DNA from: Paenibacillus sp. E222
GTDB taxonomy: Bacteria; Bacillota; Bacilli; Paenibacillales; Paenibacillaceae
Direction of reading: 5' to 3'
DNA length: 64,000 nucleotides
NCBI RefSeq assembly: GCF_013401555.1
Contig: NZ_CP058552.1
Coordinates: forward strand, 1,674,001-1,738,000
In this document: piece by piece, positions 37,316 to 46,409 of the stretch
Layout of the letters: every line of letters starts with the position of its first letter
Numbering within the stretch: position 1 is the first letter of the stretch
Position numbers and translations under genes: made by a program
The notes under the pieces: generated by a model
Told to the model about the DNA's origin: nothing
The model's input: the letters and a program-made list of their open reading frames with translations, nothing else
Database searches by the model: none

Positions 37316-38923
37316 ATGAAAAAAGTGAACAAGTCCAGAAAAGCCGCTACAACGGCATCCATCTCCATGTTGTCAGCCATGCTCCTGCTCTCGGCGTGTG
37401 GCGGGGGAGGAGGCGGTGCGGCAAGTGAAGCCCAGTCACCTGATGGCAAAGTGACATTGAATTTTATAACACAGAGTTCTCCGCTGGCCCCTGCTGATCC
37501 GAACGAGAAGCTGATTAACAAGAGACTCGAAGAGAAAACCAATGTGCATATCAACTGGAAGAACTATACGAGTGATGTGTTTGCGGAGAAAAGAAACCTG
37601 GCGATAGCCAGCGGTGATTTGCCGGATGCCATTTTTGACGCAGGTTATGGGGATTATGATCTCCTGAAACTGGCGAAGGACGGTGCCATCATTCCACTGG
37701 AGGACATGATTGAGCAATACATGCCGAACCTGAAAAAGGTGCTGGAGGAAGCTCCCGAATACAAGAGCATGATTACGGCTCCAGACGGACATATTTATTC
37801 CTTTCCCTGGATTGAGGAGCTCGGAAGTGGCAAGCAGCGCATACAGGCGGTTGATGACTTACCTTGGATCAACGTGGAGTGGCTGAACAAGCTCGGACTG
37901 AAGATGCCAACGACAACCGAAGAACTGAAACAAGTGCTGATTGCGTTCAAAACCCAGGACCCGAACGGCAATGGCAAGGCTGACGAAATTCCGTTGTCCT
38001 TCATTAACAAGCCGGGCGGAGAAGATCTGACATTTCTATTTGCAGCATTTGGACTCGGGGAGAACTGGGACCACACCGTGGTGACCAACGATGGAAAAGT
38101 AGTCTTTACGGCAGCTGATGAAGGCTACAAGGAAGCGGTCAAATACATTCACGAACTGGTTCAGGAAGGTCTTGTGGATGTGGAAGCATATCAGCAGGAT
38201 TGGAATACGTATCTGGCCAAGGGCAAAGACAACAAATATGGTATGTACTTCACTTGGGATAAGGCCAACATTACAGGCATGAATGATACCTATGATGTTC
38301 TGCCTCCTGTCGCCGGACCGAATGGAGAAATTAATGTCGCGCGTACAAACGGTATCGGTCTAGACCGAGGACGCATGGTTGTTACGAGCAGCAATAAAAA
38401 TCTGGAATCCACAGCGAAGTGGGTCGACCAATTGTACGATCCGCTCCAATCCGTGCAGAACAACTGGGGAACTTACGGTGATGAGACACAACAGAATATT
38501 TTTGAATTGGATGAAGCCAAAGGCATGCTGAAGCATCTTCCGCTGGAAGGCGCTGCACCTGTTGAGCTCAGACAGAAAACGAGCATTGCAGGACCGCTGG
38601 CTATTCTAGACAGTTACTATGACAAATACACAACCAAACCGGAAGATGCTGCATGGCGTATGGAACTGCTCGATAAATATATGGTTCCACACATGAAAGC
38701 AGAAAACGTCTATCCAAGCGTGTTCTTCTCGATCGATGAACTCGACCGCCTTTCCACCATTGAGACGGATTTGTTCGCCTATGTGCTGCGTATGCGCACG
38801 GAATGGTATCAGAATGGAAAGATCGATCAGGAGTGGGACGCTTATCTGAAAGAGCTGGATCGTCTTGGCTTGCAAGAGTGGCTGCAGATTAAACAAGCGG
38901 GATATGACCGCAACACCCAATAA
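37316..38923 (+). CDS. Extracellular sugar-binding lipoprotein, LplA/YtcQ type
   Basis: Protein of 535 residues. The lipoprotein signal ends LLLSAC (Cys about 28) before a Gly run and the two-lobe solute-binding fold typical of large LplA-type proteins. A loop DPNGNGKADEIPLSF (about 221-235) has the Asp/Asn spacing of a calcium-binding EF-hand-like site common in this family. The ligand is likely levan- or sucrose-derived oligosaccharide, from the GH32 and fructokinase neighbours. A hairpin follows before the next gene. Confidence 0.92.
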   Translation: MKKVNKSRKAATTASISMLSAMLLLSACGGGGGGAASEAQSPDGKVTLNFITQSSPLAPADPNEKLINKRLEEKTNVHINWKNYTSDVFAEKRNLAIASGDLPDAIFDAGYGDYDLLKLAKDGAIIPLEDMIEQYMPNLKKVLEEAPEYKSMITAPDGHIYSFPWIEELGSGKQRIQAVDDLPWINVEWLNKLGLKMPTTTEELKQVLIAFKTQDPNGNGKADEIPLSFINKPGGEDLTFLFAAFGLGENWDHTVVTNDGKVVFTAADEGYKEAVKYIHELVQEGLVDVEAYQQDWNTYLAKGKDNKYGMYFTWDKANITGMNDTYDVLPPVAGPNGEINVARTNGIGLDRGRMVVTSSNKNLESTAKWVDQLYDPLQSVQNNWGTYGDETQQNIFELDEAKGMLKHLPLEGAAPVELRQKTSIAGPLAILDSYYDKYTTKPEDAAWRMELLDKYMVPHMKAENVYPSVFFSIDELDRLSTIETDLFAYVLRMRTEWYQNGKIDQEWDAYLKELDRLGLQEWLQIKQAGYDRNTQ

Positions 38924-38934
38924 AACAAACTGGA

Positions 38935-38989
38935 TGAGGAGCTTTGCCTTACTAGCATTAAGGTGCGTGAGTGAAGCAAAGTGTCCTCT
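38935..38989 (+). other. Intercistronic hairpin
   Basis: GAGGAGCTTTGC pairs with GCAAAGTGTCCTC between the binding-protein gene and the GH32 gene. It lacks a T-run, so it is more likely an mRNA-stability or attenuation structure than a full terminator. Confidence 0.45.
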
Positions 38990-39019
38990 TCAAAGGTTTG
39001 ATCCAAAGGAGAAACCAAT

Positions 39020-40501
39020 ATGTCTACCATTTCAACAACCGATTACCGGGGCGTCTATCACTTCTCACCCAAGGAGAAGTGGATGAATGACCCCAACGGC
39101 ATGGTATTTTTCAAAGGTGAGTATCACTTGTTCTATCAGCATCATCCGTTTGGCACCACATGGGGACCGATGCATTGGGGACACGCGGTGACCAAGGATT
39201 TGGTTACCTGGGAAGAGCTTCCTGTGGCTTTGGCGCCGGATGAACATGGCATGATATTCTCTGGCAGTGCCGTGGTGGACTGGAACAATACGTCTGGATT
39301 CTTTGACGATGAGCCAGGACTGGTGGCTATTTTTACCCATCATCAGGAGGTGCCAAACGATCATCCGATTCAGCGGCAGAGCCTCGCATATAGCAAGGAT
39401 AGCGGCAGAACTTGGATGAAATACGAGGGCAATCCGGTACTGGAGCATGAGTCATTCGTGGATTTCCGTGATCCCAAAGTGTTCTGGCATGAGCAGACCA
39501 AGGAATGGATTATGATTATCGCTTGTGGTCAGACGGTATGTCTGTACCATTCTCCCGATCTGAAGGAGTGGACATTGGGCAGTGAATTCGGCGCCGGGAT
39601 CGGTTCGCATGATGGCGTCTGGGAGTGCCCTGATCTGTTCCCTCTATCCGTGGATGGGGATGCAAGCCAGGAGAAATGGGTGATGCTTGTCAGCATTGGT
39701 GCAGATCCGGCCTTCAAGGAAGGCTCCAGAACGCAATACTTCACCGGAGATTTTAATGGGATTACATTTGTTCCTGATGAAGCTTCCCATACCGTTCGCT
39801 GGCTTGATCATGGTCGGGATAACTACGCAGGGGTCAGTTGGTCTGACATTCCGGCAGAAGACGGCAGACGCCTGTTTATGGGTTGGATGAGCAACTGGAT
39901 GTATGCCAATCAGACACCAACCGAAGCATACCGCGGCGCGATGACCATTGCGAGAGAGCTGACATTGGAGAAAAGGGACGGGGAAGTCCTGCTGGTTCAG
40001 CGTCCTGCACGCGAGTTGGAGCAAGCCCGCACCCCAGTACTGTCCTTACAGAATGCTTCTATTAGACAAGTGAGTGAACAGTTGAATACTTTGCGCCTTG
40101 TAAACTATGAGATATATGCGGAATGGGCTTCTGATCAATCTGTTCAATTTGCATTACGAAGTGGTGCAGGCAACGAAACGCTCATCGGCGTGGACGCTAG
40201 CCAGAATGAGGTATATGTTGATCGCAGTCGATCGGGTATTAGCGATTTCCATGAACATTTCCTGGGCCGCCATGCAGCGGGATTAAAAGCAGTGGACAGC
40301 AACCAACATATGCGTATTTATGTGGATTACTCATCTGTAGAGGTATTTGCCAATGACGGTCAAGCGGTTATTACCGATCTGATCTATCCGGATGCGGGTT
40401 CCAAGGGAATCTCTGTTCAGTCCCAAAATAAGGATTTAGTATTTGCTTCGTTTCATATCTACGAGCTATCCCCCATCCGAGTTGAAGGTCAGTCAGAATG
40501 A
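39020..40501 (+). CDS. Intracellular GH32 beta-fructofuranosidase / levanase-like
   Basis: Protein of 493 residues with no signal peptide. GH32 motifs are WMNDPNG (nucleophile Asp24), FSGSAVVDW, SFVDFRDPKVFW and VWECPDLFPL (acid/base Glu202). After the five-bladed propeller there is the C-terminal beta-sandwich with MRIYVDYSSVEVFANDGQ. It hydrolyses terminal fructose from imported fructo-oligosaccharides or sucrose in the cytoplasm. AAAGGAG precedes the start. The fructokinase gene follows after about 20 bp. Confidence 0.93.
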   Translation: MSTISTTDYRGVYHFSPKEKWMNDPNGMVFFKGEYHLFYQHHPFGTTWGPMHWGHAVTKDLVTWEELPVALAPDEHGMIFSGSAVVDWNNTSGFFDDEPGLVAIFTHHQEVPNDHPIQRQSLAYSKDSGRTWMKYEGNPVLEHESFVDFRDPKVFWHEQTKEWIMIIACGQTVCLYHSPDLKEWTLGSEFGAGIGSHDGVWECPDLFPLSVDGDASQEKWVMLVSIGADPAFKEGSRTQYFTGDFNGITFVPDEASHTVRWLDHGRDNYAGVSWSDIPAEDGRRLFMGWMSNWMYANQTPTEAYRGAMTIARELTLEKRDGEVLLVQRPARELEQARTPVLSLQNASIRQVSEQLNTLRLVNYEIYAEWASDQSVQFALRSGAGNETLIGVDASQNEVYVDRSRSGISDFHEHFLGRHAAGLKAVDSNQHMRIYVDYSSVEVFANDGQAVITDLIYPDAGSKGISVQSQNKDLVFASFHIYELSPIRVEGQSE

Positions 40502-40520
40502 TCGTGGGGGGGACAGTAAG

Positions 40521-41411
40521 ATGCGTATAGGAGCAATAGAAGCCGGTGGAACGAAGTTTGTATGTGGTGTAGGTAACGAACGAGGGGAAATTGAAGATTG
40601 GTGCAGCTTTCCAACGGAACATCCCGAGACCACACTGGCGAAGGTGATCGACTATTTCAGGGACAAAGGAGTGGTGGCGATCGGGATCGGCTCCTTTGGT
40701 CCGATTGATCTGCAACCGGATAGCCCCACCTATGGTTACATTACGACAACGCCCAAGCCAGGGTGGGAAAACTGTAATGTTATTGGGTCATTGAAGCGTG
40801 AATTCCCGATTCCCTTCGGATGGGATACGGATGTGAATGCAGCGGCCCTTGGAGAAGTCACTTGGGGAGCAGCAAAGGGACTGGACAATTGTGTGTATTA
40901 TACGATTGGCACAGGTGTTGGGATTGGGCTTGTGGCGGGAGGTAAACGTGTGCATGGAATGCTGCACCCGGAAGGTGGACACATCCGGACGAGACGGCAC
41001 CCGGAGGATCATTTTGCCGGATTATGTCCGTATCATGGCGATTGCCTGGAGGGAATGGCTGCGGGGCCAGCCATTCAAGCCCGCTGGCAGAGCCCTGGCA
41101 GCGAACTGCCGGCAGACCACCCGGCCTGGGAGATCGAATCCTTTTACATTGCGGAGTCCATCACAACGGGCATTCTGCTTCACTCCCCTCAAAAGGTCAT
41201 CTTGGGCGGAGGGGTGATGCAGCAAAGTCATCTGTTTCCCATGATCCGGCATCAGGTTGTACGGAATCTGAATGGTTATGTGAATGCAGCCCCAATAACG
41301 CAACATATTGACCAATATATTGTCCAGCCTGGATTGGGCCAGCACGCAGGACTATGCGGTGCCCTCGCATTGGGTTTAGAAGCATTGCAGCATGAAACAT
41401 ATGTTTCATAG
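40521..41411 (+). CDS. ROK-family fructokinase
   Basis: Protein of 296 residues. The N-terminal ATP motif is AIEAGGTKFVCGVG; TIGTGVGIGLVAGG is the second phosphate loop. The zinc-site segment is HPEGGHIRTRRHPEDHFAGLCPYHGDCLEG. This ROK subgroup (ScrK/GmuE type) phosphorylates fructose to fructose 6-phosphate. It completes the route from imported fructan to glycolysis. ATG 40521 follows GGGGGGGAC, 19 bp after the GH32 stop. A hairpin at 41432-41495 separates it from the large secreted enzyme. Confidence 0.92.
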   Translation: MRIGAIEAGGTKFVCGVGNERGEIEDWCSFPTEHPETTLAKVIDYFRDKGVVAIGIGSFGPIDLQPDSPTYGYITTTPKPGWENCNVIGSLKREFPIPFGWDTDVNAAALGEVTWGAAKGLDNCVYYTIGTGVGIGLVAGGKRVHGMLHPEGGHIRTRRHPEDHFAGLCPYHGDCLEGMAAGPAIQARWQSPGSELPADHPAWEIESFYIAESITTGILLHSPQKVILGGGVMQQSHLFPMIRHQVVRNLNGYVNAAPITQHIDQYIVQPGLGQHAGLCGALALGLEALQHETYVS

Positions 41412-41431
41412 CGTTTGATATGTATGGACGT

Positions 41432-41495
41432 CCCAGAAGGGGCGGATGCAGGTTCACTTATCTAAGAGACTGCGCCGCCCTTTGTGGGATTTTTG
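41432..41495 (+). terminator. Terminator or attenuator between fructokinase and the secreted GH32 gene
   Basis: CCCAGAAGGGGCGG pairs with CCGCCCTTTGTGGG (14 bp, two mismatches), followed by ATTTTTG. The next gene starts about 30 bp on without an obvious promoter, so partial read-through is likely. Confidence 0.6.
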
Positions 41496-41527
41496 TCTCA
41501 TCTACTATATGAAAAGAGGGAATGCTC

Positions 41528-44500
41528 ATGAAAATCATCTTCCGTTCCATTGGTTGTGTTCTATTATCATGTGTCCTTGGATCTTCTGCTGCTGGAGCCT
41601 ATTTCACAACATCTGTTATGGAGACAACTGCCTCGCAAAGGATAGAACAGACCTCCAAGGAATCAGCAAAACAGGGGGAGGTGGTTCAAATGTTAACCAA
41701 AGTGTCTAAGGCAATAACGAATTTGTCAGATTGGACATTGCAAGGTAGAGGCAATCTGGAAGATACGGATGATGGACTTCGTCTGACTTCGGACGCCGGG
41801 GAGAATGTGATGGCCATATCGGCTACACGAGCCGATAATTTTATCTTTGAAGCTGATTTGATGATTCAGAATATGAAAGCGGATACAAGTCTTGTTTTTC
41901 GATCCAATGATACAGGTTGGTCTTCATATATGCTGCAAGTGGTTCCTCAGGCTGGTGTAATACGTCTAAGAGATGCCAGTGGACAGCCGGGAACGTTAAA
42001 TGTAGAACATAAAGAAAACCTGGAATCTGGGAGTATCTATCATCTGAAAGTGAAGGCGGACGGAGAAAGCCTTCAGGTATATTGGGATAATCGGTATGAC
42101 CCGGTGATTGATGTGAAAGACAGTGCCTACTCGTCAGGGAATCTGGGGCTCCATGTATGGGATGGGTCGGCTTTGTTCCAGAATGTGCAGGTTAGTACAA
42201 TGAATGGCAATATCGGCAAAACGATTAGCAGCGTAGGTGAATGGCAGCCGGATTTGAAAGGATATAAAGGGAAAGCAAACGCGCAGGGGAAAGGAAGGGT
42301 CATTTACGAGAAAGCGACATCTGATTTTGTATATGAAGGAAATATATCTCTTGCCAATGCGAGTACCTCAGCAGCGCTGCTATTCAGGGCAAATGCAGAT
42401 GGAACGAAGGGATATGAAGCAGCCCTGATTCGGGAAGGAGAAGAAGTTCGGGTGCAACTTCGAAAAGCGGACGGTACCGTGCTCGCCAGCTCGAATAGCA
42501 AGGTTCCAAGCCAACCGGGAGCGAGGCATCACATCGAAGTTATAGCCTCGGGCAGCTTGATTCAAATCTATGTAGATGGGTACACGCCTGCGGCTGTTGA
42601 GGTAACAGATAAAAGCTACGCTAATGGAAATGCTGGACTTGTCGTGCAACAAGGCATCGCTTATTTTCAGGATATCTATGTAACGGAAGAGTCGGTGTAC
42701 TATAAAGAAAACTATCGTCCCCAGTACCATTATTCTCCGATTCGAGGATCGGCAAGTGATCCAAACGGGCTGGTCTATTACGAAGGAGAATATCATCTGT
42801 TTCATCAGGATGGAGGCACCTGGGCTCATGCCGTCAGTTCTGATCTGGTAAATTGGAAGCGTTTACCTATTGCGTTACCTTGGAATGATCAGGGCCATGT
42901 ATGGTCGGGATCAGCAATTGCTGATCTGAATAATGCCTCCGGTCTGTTCACGGATTCGGGCGGAAAAGGTCTGATTGCGTACTACACTTCCTATCATCCA
43001 GATAAACCTGGTGGCAATCAGCGTATCGGCCTCGCCTATAGTACTGATCAAGGCCGGAATTGGCAATACGCCAAAGATCGTCCGATTGTCATTGAGAATC
43101 CGGGCAAGAATGGTGATGATCCGGGAAGCTGGGATTTCCGTGATCCGAAGGTCGTCCGGGATGAAGATCACAACCGTTGGGTGATGGTGGTGTCCGGCGG
43201 GGATCACATCCGGTTCTTTACTTCAACCAATCTGCTCGATTGGACCTTAACCGATAACTTCGGATATGGCGATTATGTTCGAGGTGGTGTGTGGGAGTGT
43301 CCCGATCTGATTCAGCTGCCTGTAGATGGAACGGGGCAACGTAAGTGGGTGCTAATGATCAGTACAGGGGCCAATCCGAAAACTCAGGGATCAGATGCGG
43401 AATATTTTGTAGGCCAGCTAACAGCTGATGGGAAATTCCTGAACGATCATCCGTCGGGGCAAGTGTTGAGAACGGACTTCGGTAAGGAGTTCTACGCATC
43501 GATGTCCTTTGCGAATATGCAGGACCAGCGGAAAATCATGCTGGCATGGATGACGAACTGGGATTATCCGTTTGAATTCCCAACTTCCTCATGGAAAGGG
43601 CAACTGACCATACCAAGAGAAATCTCTCTTCGAACCACGGATGAAGGAGTACGTTTGGTACAAACACCAATCACTGAACTCCAGACACTGCGGCATAACC
43701 TGTATAGTGCACAACAAATGATCGTTGGCCCAAAAACAAAAAATCCGCTTGATGGGCTAACGGCAGGGGCATATGAGATTGAAGCTGAAGTGGAAATTCC
43801 GGCTAACAGCTCTGTAACCGAGTTTGGCTTTCAACTGCGTCAAAGAGAAGGGCAGAAGACCACCGTAGGATACAGAGTAAATACGCAGAACATGTTCGTG
43901 GATCGCACCGCTTCGGGGGACGTAAGCTTCTCCGACTTATTCACCAAGGTACACGAGGCCCCGTTACAACCTGAAAATCGAAAGGTGAAGTTACGTATAT
44001 TCGTCGATGAATCCTCTATAGAGGTCTTTGGTAATGATGGCAAGGTTGCCTTCTCAGATGTCATTTTTCCAGATCCGGCGGGAAGGGCAATGGCTTTCTA
44101 TAGCCTGGGTGGGGAAGTGAAGGTGAGCTCCATGAAGGTGTACGCCTTAGATAACATCTGGAGAAAGAGCACTTCCTCCAAGGCTCAGGTTATTGCAGAT
44201 ATACAAAGAAGAACGGCGAATGTTGGGCAGACACAAACGCTGTACGCCACGGTGGAAGGCAGACCCGGAAAAGGTGCCACTCAAACGTTGAAATGGAAGG
44301 TAAGCAATCCTAAAGTGGTGCAAATCGTTCATTCTGATAAAACGAAAGCGACGGTTCGAGCTGTGGGTGGAGGCGAAGCAGTAGTAACGGTATCAACGGC
44401 AGACGGCAAAGCTTCTGCCCAAATACCGATAACGGTATCCAGTGGCATATTCCATACCAACTTGTCCGGCTGGAAGTCGGATAAGTCATCGGCCCAATGG

Positions 44501-45358
44501 CTTATTTCCAAACAAGGCATACAGGGCAACTATAGTGGAGATACACAATATATCGCACAGGAAACGGCAGGGGATTTTCAATATGATGCTGATCTGACGC
44601 TGGGAGCACAGGGGGGAGCAGGTTCTATTGTATTCCGTGCAAGTGAGGATGGACGAAGCGGCTACTATTTGAATATGGACCCGAACCTGAAGTCCATCCG
44701 GCTATTTTATAAAGTGGATGGAAAAATCGAAAATCGACAGGTACTTGCTCAAATCCCGAGATTCGTTCGTAAAGATCATACGTATCACATCCAGATTCAG
44801 GCGAACGGTCCTCGAATCCAGGTTGATGTAGACGGTGAGCGAGTCCTGGATCTTCAGGATGGAACGTTTGCCGAAGGACATTTTGGACTTCATGTGTTCG
44901 GTGGGAATGCGTCCTTCCAGAATGTGAATGCAATCCATAGGAAGAAAGCAGAATTGGAGCAGGTGATGATTTATAACGCAGGACGTCCCGTTACGGTGCA
45001 GGCTGTTCCATCTGAAGCAGGAGAAGTGATAAAGGTTGCTGAGGAGACAGAGAATGCAAGTGAAGGCTTCAGATGGGTACTTGTACCGACAGGCGATGAT
45101 TCCGGCTCTTACTCCATTCGAACCTTGAGCGGAATGTCTCTTGATTGGGATGTAGGACAGAATCGTATTCAGCTCTATTCGTATCTTGGTTATGCGAATC
45201 AACGCTGGAACATTTCAAAGAATGAGGACGGGACGATGCGCATTACAAGTTCTCATAACGGGAAAGCACTTGGCATATCCGAGGATGGGGCTGAGCTGGT
45301 AATGGATGAGTATCGTCAAGAGAATGAGTATCAAAAGTGGGTTATTAAGCAACAATAA
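41528..45358 (+). CDS. Large secreted multidomain GH32 fructanase (levanase-type)
   Basis: Protein of 1276 residues. Predicted order: signal peptide (1-~28), two laminin-G/DUF1080-like beta-sandwich modules (~60-225 and ~235-390), GH32 catalytic unit (~396-874), bacterial Ig-like domain (~881-971), a third sandwich module (~975-1135) and a ricin-type beta-trefoil (~1145-1276). Catalytic residues are Asp411 in SASDPNG, Asp539 in FRDPK and Glu590 in VWECPD. Repeated GNLGLHVWDG / GNAGLVVQQG / GHFGLHVFGG stretches mark the three sandwich modules. It should cut levan or other fructans outside the cell; the accessory domains probably bind polysaccharide. No sortase or SLH anchor is seen. ATG 41528 is favoured by AAGAGGG spacing over ATG 41522. 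Confidence 0.92.
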   Translation: MKIIFRSIGCVLLSCVLGSSAAGAYFTTSVMETTASQRIEQTSKESAKQGEVVQMLTKVSKAITNLSDWTLQGRGNLEDTDDGLRLTSDAGENVMAISATRADNFIFEADLMIQNMKADTSLVFRSNDTGWSSYMLQVVPQAGVIRLRDASGQPGTLNVEHKENLESGSIYHLKVKADGESLQVYWDNRYDPVIDVKDSAYSSGNLGLHVWDGSALFQNVQVSTMNGNIGKTISSVGEWQPDLKGYKGKANAQGKGRVIYEKATSDFVYEGNISLANASTSAALLFRANADGTKGYEAALIREGEEVRVQLRKADGTVLASSNSKVPSQPGARHHIEVIASGSLIQIYVDGYTPAAVEVTDKSYANGNAGLVVQQGIAYFQDIYVTEESVYYKENYRPQYHYSPIRGSASDPNGLVYYEGEYHLFHQDGGTWAHAVSSDLVNWKRLPIALPWNDQGHVWSGSAIADLNNASGLFTDSGGKGLIAYYTSYHPDKPGGNQRIGLAYSTDQGRNWQYAKDRPIVIENPGKNGDDPGSWDFRDPKVVRDEDHNRWVMVVSGGDHIRFFTSTNLLDWTLTDNFGYGDYVRGGVWECPDLIQLPVDGTGQRKWVLMISTGANPKTQGSDAEYFVGQLTADGKFLNDHPSGQVLRTDFGKEFYASMSFANMQDQRKIMLAWMTNWDYPFEFPTSSWKGQLTIPREISLRTTDEGVRLVQTPITELQTLRHNLYSAQQMIVGPKTKNPLDGLTAGAYEIEAEVEIPANSSVTEFGFQLRQREGQKTTVGYRVNTQNMFVDRTASGDVSFSDLFTKVHEAPLQPENRKVKLRIFVDESSIEVFGNDGKVAFSDVIFPDPAGRAMAFYSLGGEVKVSSMKVYALDNIWRKSTSSKAQVIADIQRRTANVGQTQTLYATVEGRPGKGATQTLKWKVSNPKVVQIVHSDKTKATVRAVGGGEAVVTVSTADGKASAQIPITVSSGIFHTNLSGWKSDKSSAQWLISKQGIQGNYSGDTQYIAQETAGDFQYDADLTLGAQGGAGSIVFRASEDGRSGYYLNMDPNLKSIRLFYKVDGKIENRQVLAQIPRFVRKDHTYHIQIQANGPRIQVDVDGERVLDLQDGTFAEGHFGLHVFGGNASFQNVNAIHRKKAELEQVMIYNAGRPVTVQAVPSEAGEVIKVAEETENASEGFRWVLVPTGDDSGSYSIRTLSGMSLDWDVGQNRIQLYSYLGYANQRWNISKNEDGTMRITSSHNGKALGISEDGAELVMDEYRQENEYQKWVIKQQ

Positions 45359-45481
45359 TAGAGAAAAGGGGTGCAGTTATCTCCAAGCACGCTTACGGTG
45401 AACATTTACGAATTGTTTTCGCTAGTTTAAACCTATCGTTCGCTTTTATGTGTTATTTGCATGTTAACTATATCTTTTGGG

Positions 45482-45510
45482 TTGCCTAAAATCGTAGATA
45501 TATGTATAAT
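45482..45510 (+). promoter_or_regulatory. SigA promoter before the MpsC-like gene
   Basis: TTGCCT (45482-45487), 17 bp, TATAAT (45505-45510). Confidence 0.65.
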
Positions 45511-45514
45511 CAAT

Positions 45515-45526
45515 CGTGTTAACACG
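45515..45526. promoter_or_regulatory. Perfect palindrome over the expected transcription start
   Basis: CGTGTTAACACG begins 5 bp after the -10 box, the position of a repressor site. The regulator is unknown. Confidence 0.5.
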
Positions 45527-45561
45527 TCGAACGTACGGTAGTAAATGATGTGGGTGAGTTC

Positions 45562-45906
45562 ATGGAACTGCTGGACAGCAATGAGAGCAAGAAGAAGATG
45601 TGCCAGTATTATAACGAAATTTCGAAGGAACTGTTCGGCTTTGGCACCACTCTCCTGAGAGTGACCATTGATCAGAACATTGTGACCTTCTACGCGAAGC
45701 ACCGACGTTCACCGCGCTCTGACGCCCTGGAAGGGGAGGCCCCTGGCTTGAAGCTGGAAGTGGACTTCCGCATGTCTGTCTTGTATAAGAAGAAATTCAG
45801 GGAGAAGTTGGAGCAGCACATGGGTTTGCCAATCGAAGCTGTATTACGGGATTACGATGCGTCCACGCAGTGGGCCATTACGAATGTGATATTGGAACAA
45901 GCATAG
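45562..45906 (+). CDS. DUF2294 / MpsC-like protein
   Basis: Protein of 114 residues. The pattern KMCQYYNEISKELFGFGTTLLRVTIDQNIVTFYAKHRRSP followed by VDFRMSVLYKKKFREKLE and a conserved DYDASTQWAITNVILE end fits the DUF2294 family (also named MpsC, linked to a sodium-dependent membrane-potential system). It is soluble, with no membrane helix. ATG 45562 follows GGGTGAG. It stands alone with its own promoter and terminator. The physiological role is uncertain. Confidence 0.72.
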   Translation: MELLDSNESKKKMCQYYNEISKELFGFGTTLLRVTIDQNIVTFYAKHRRSPRSDALEGEAPGLKLEVDFRMSVLYKKKFREKLEQHMGLPIEAVLRDYDASTQWAITNVILEQA

Positions 45907-46060
45907 GATGGATCGACAGGTTCGATGCATGTGTTGCGAACGATTCTAATTCATCATTCTGATTCCGAACAATTTCATATGATGGCGTCTGACTTCGGAT
46001 TGATTCTGAAGCAGAAACCGATGATGTACCGGCAGCGGGTGTCGCTTTCCTTTGTTTACG

Positions 46061-46110
46061 AAGAAAAGTGTTCTTGTTTATACAAGAATGCTTTTCTTTT
46101 TGTTTTTTTA
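46061..46110 (+). terminator. Terminator downstream of the MpsC-like gene
   Basis: GAAAAGTGTTCTTG pairs with CAAGAATGCTTTTC around TTTATA, followed by TTTTTGTTTTTTT. It is 155 bp after the stop; nothing else is seen in between. Confidence 0.88.
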
Positions 46111-46151
46111 AGTTGAACTATATGAGCCCAACTAACAAATATTCACACTGG

Positions 46152-46320
46152 CACTCCGATGACAGAACAACCTTCCGATCGCTGTTAATCCCAGATTTCT
46201 TTGATTGTATTTAGAAAAGGTGAAATCCGGGAATAAAGGCGAAGCGTATGCTTTCGATGCAGCTTTCTTTCAGAAAGCTTTTAGCTCCGCTACTTCAGGT
46301 TTCTTCTGTCCTCTACGTTA
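46152..46320 (-). repeat. Structured intergenic repeat, family 2, copy A
   Basis: Read on the minus strand it matches copy C (62900-63070) along its length: GGACAGAA near one end and TTGTTCTGTC near the other, AGCTTTC/GAAAGCT in the middle, and a long stem TTAATCCCAGATTTC (46185-46199) with GAAATCCGGGAATAA (46222-46236). It lies between the MpsC-gene terminator and the purine-operon binding-protein gene. Confidence 0.75.
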
Positions 46321-46409
46321 TTGTGTAAAATTTTTAGTTGAGAATATCAAGCTAGTTCAACTTAATGGTTTGGGTTGTAATATCACACATATCAGGGGGA
46401 ATCAGGATC

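Noticed and set aside
45925..46116. 63-codon frame after the MpsC-like gene
   Set aside because: Its 3' half is the terminator hairpin and T-tract; no ribosome site is seen.
46311..46409. Possible purine riboswitch before the putative purine operon
   Set aside because: The conserved loop and junction bases of the purine aptamer are not seen in this leader; only copy A of the structured repeat lies upstream, on the other strand.
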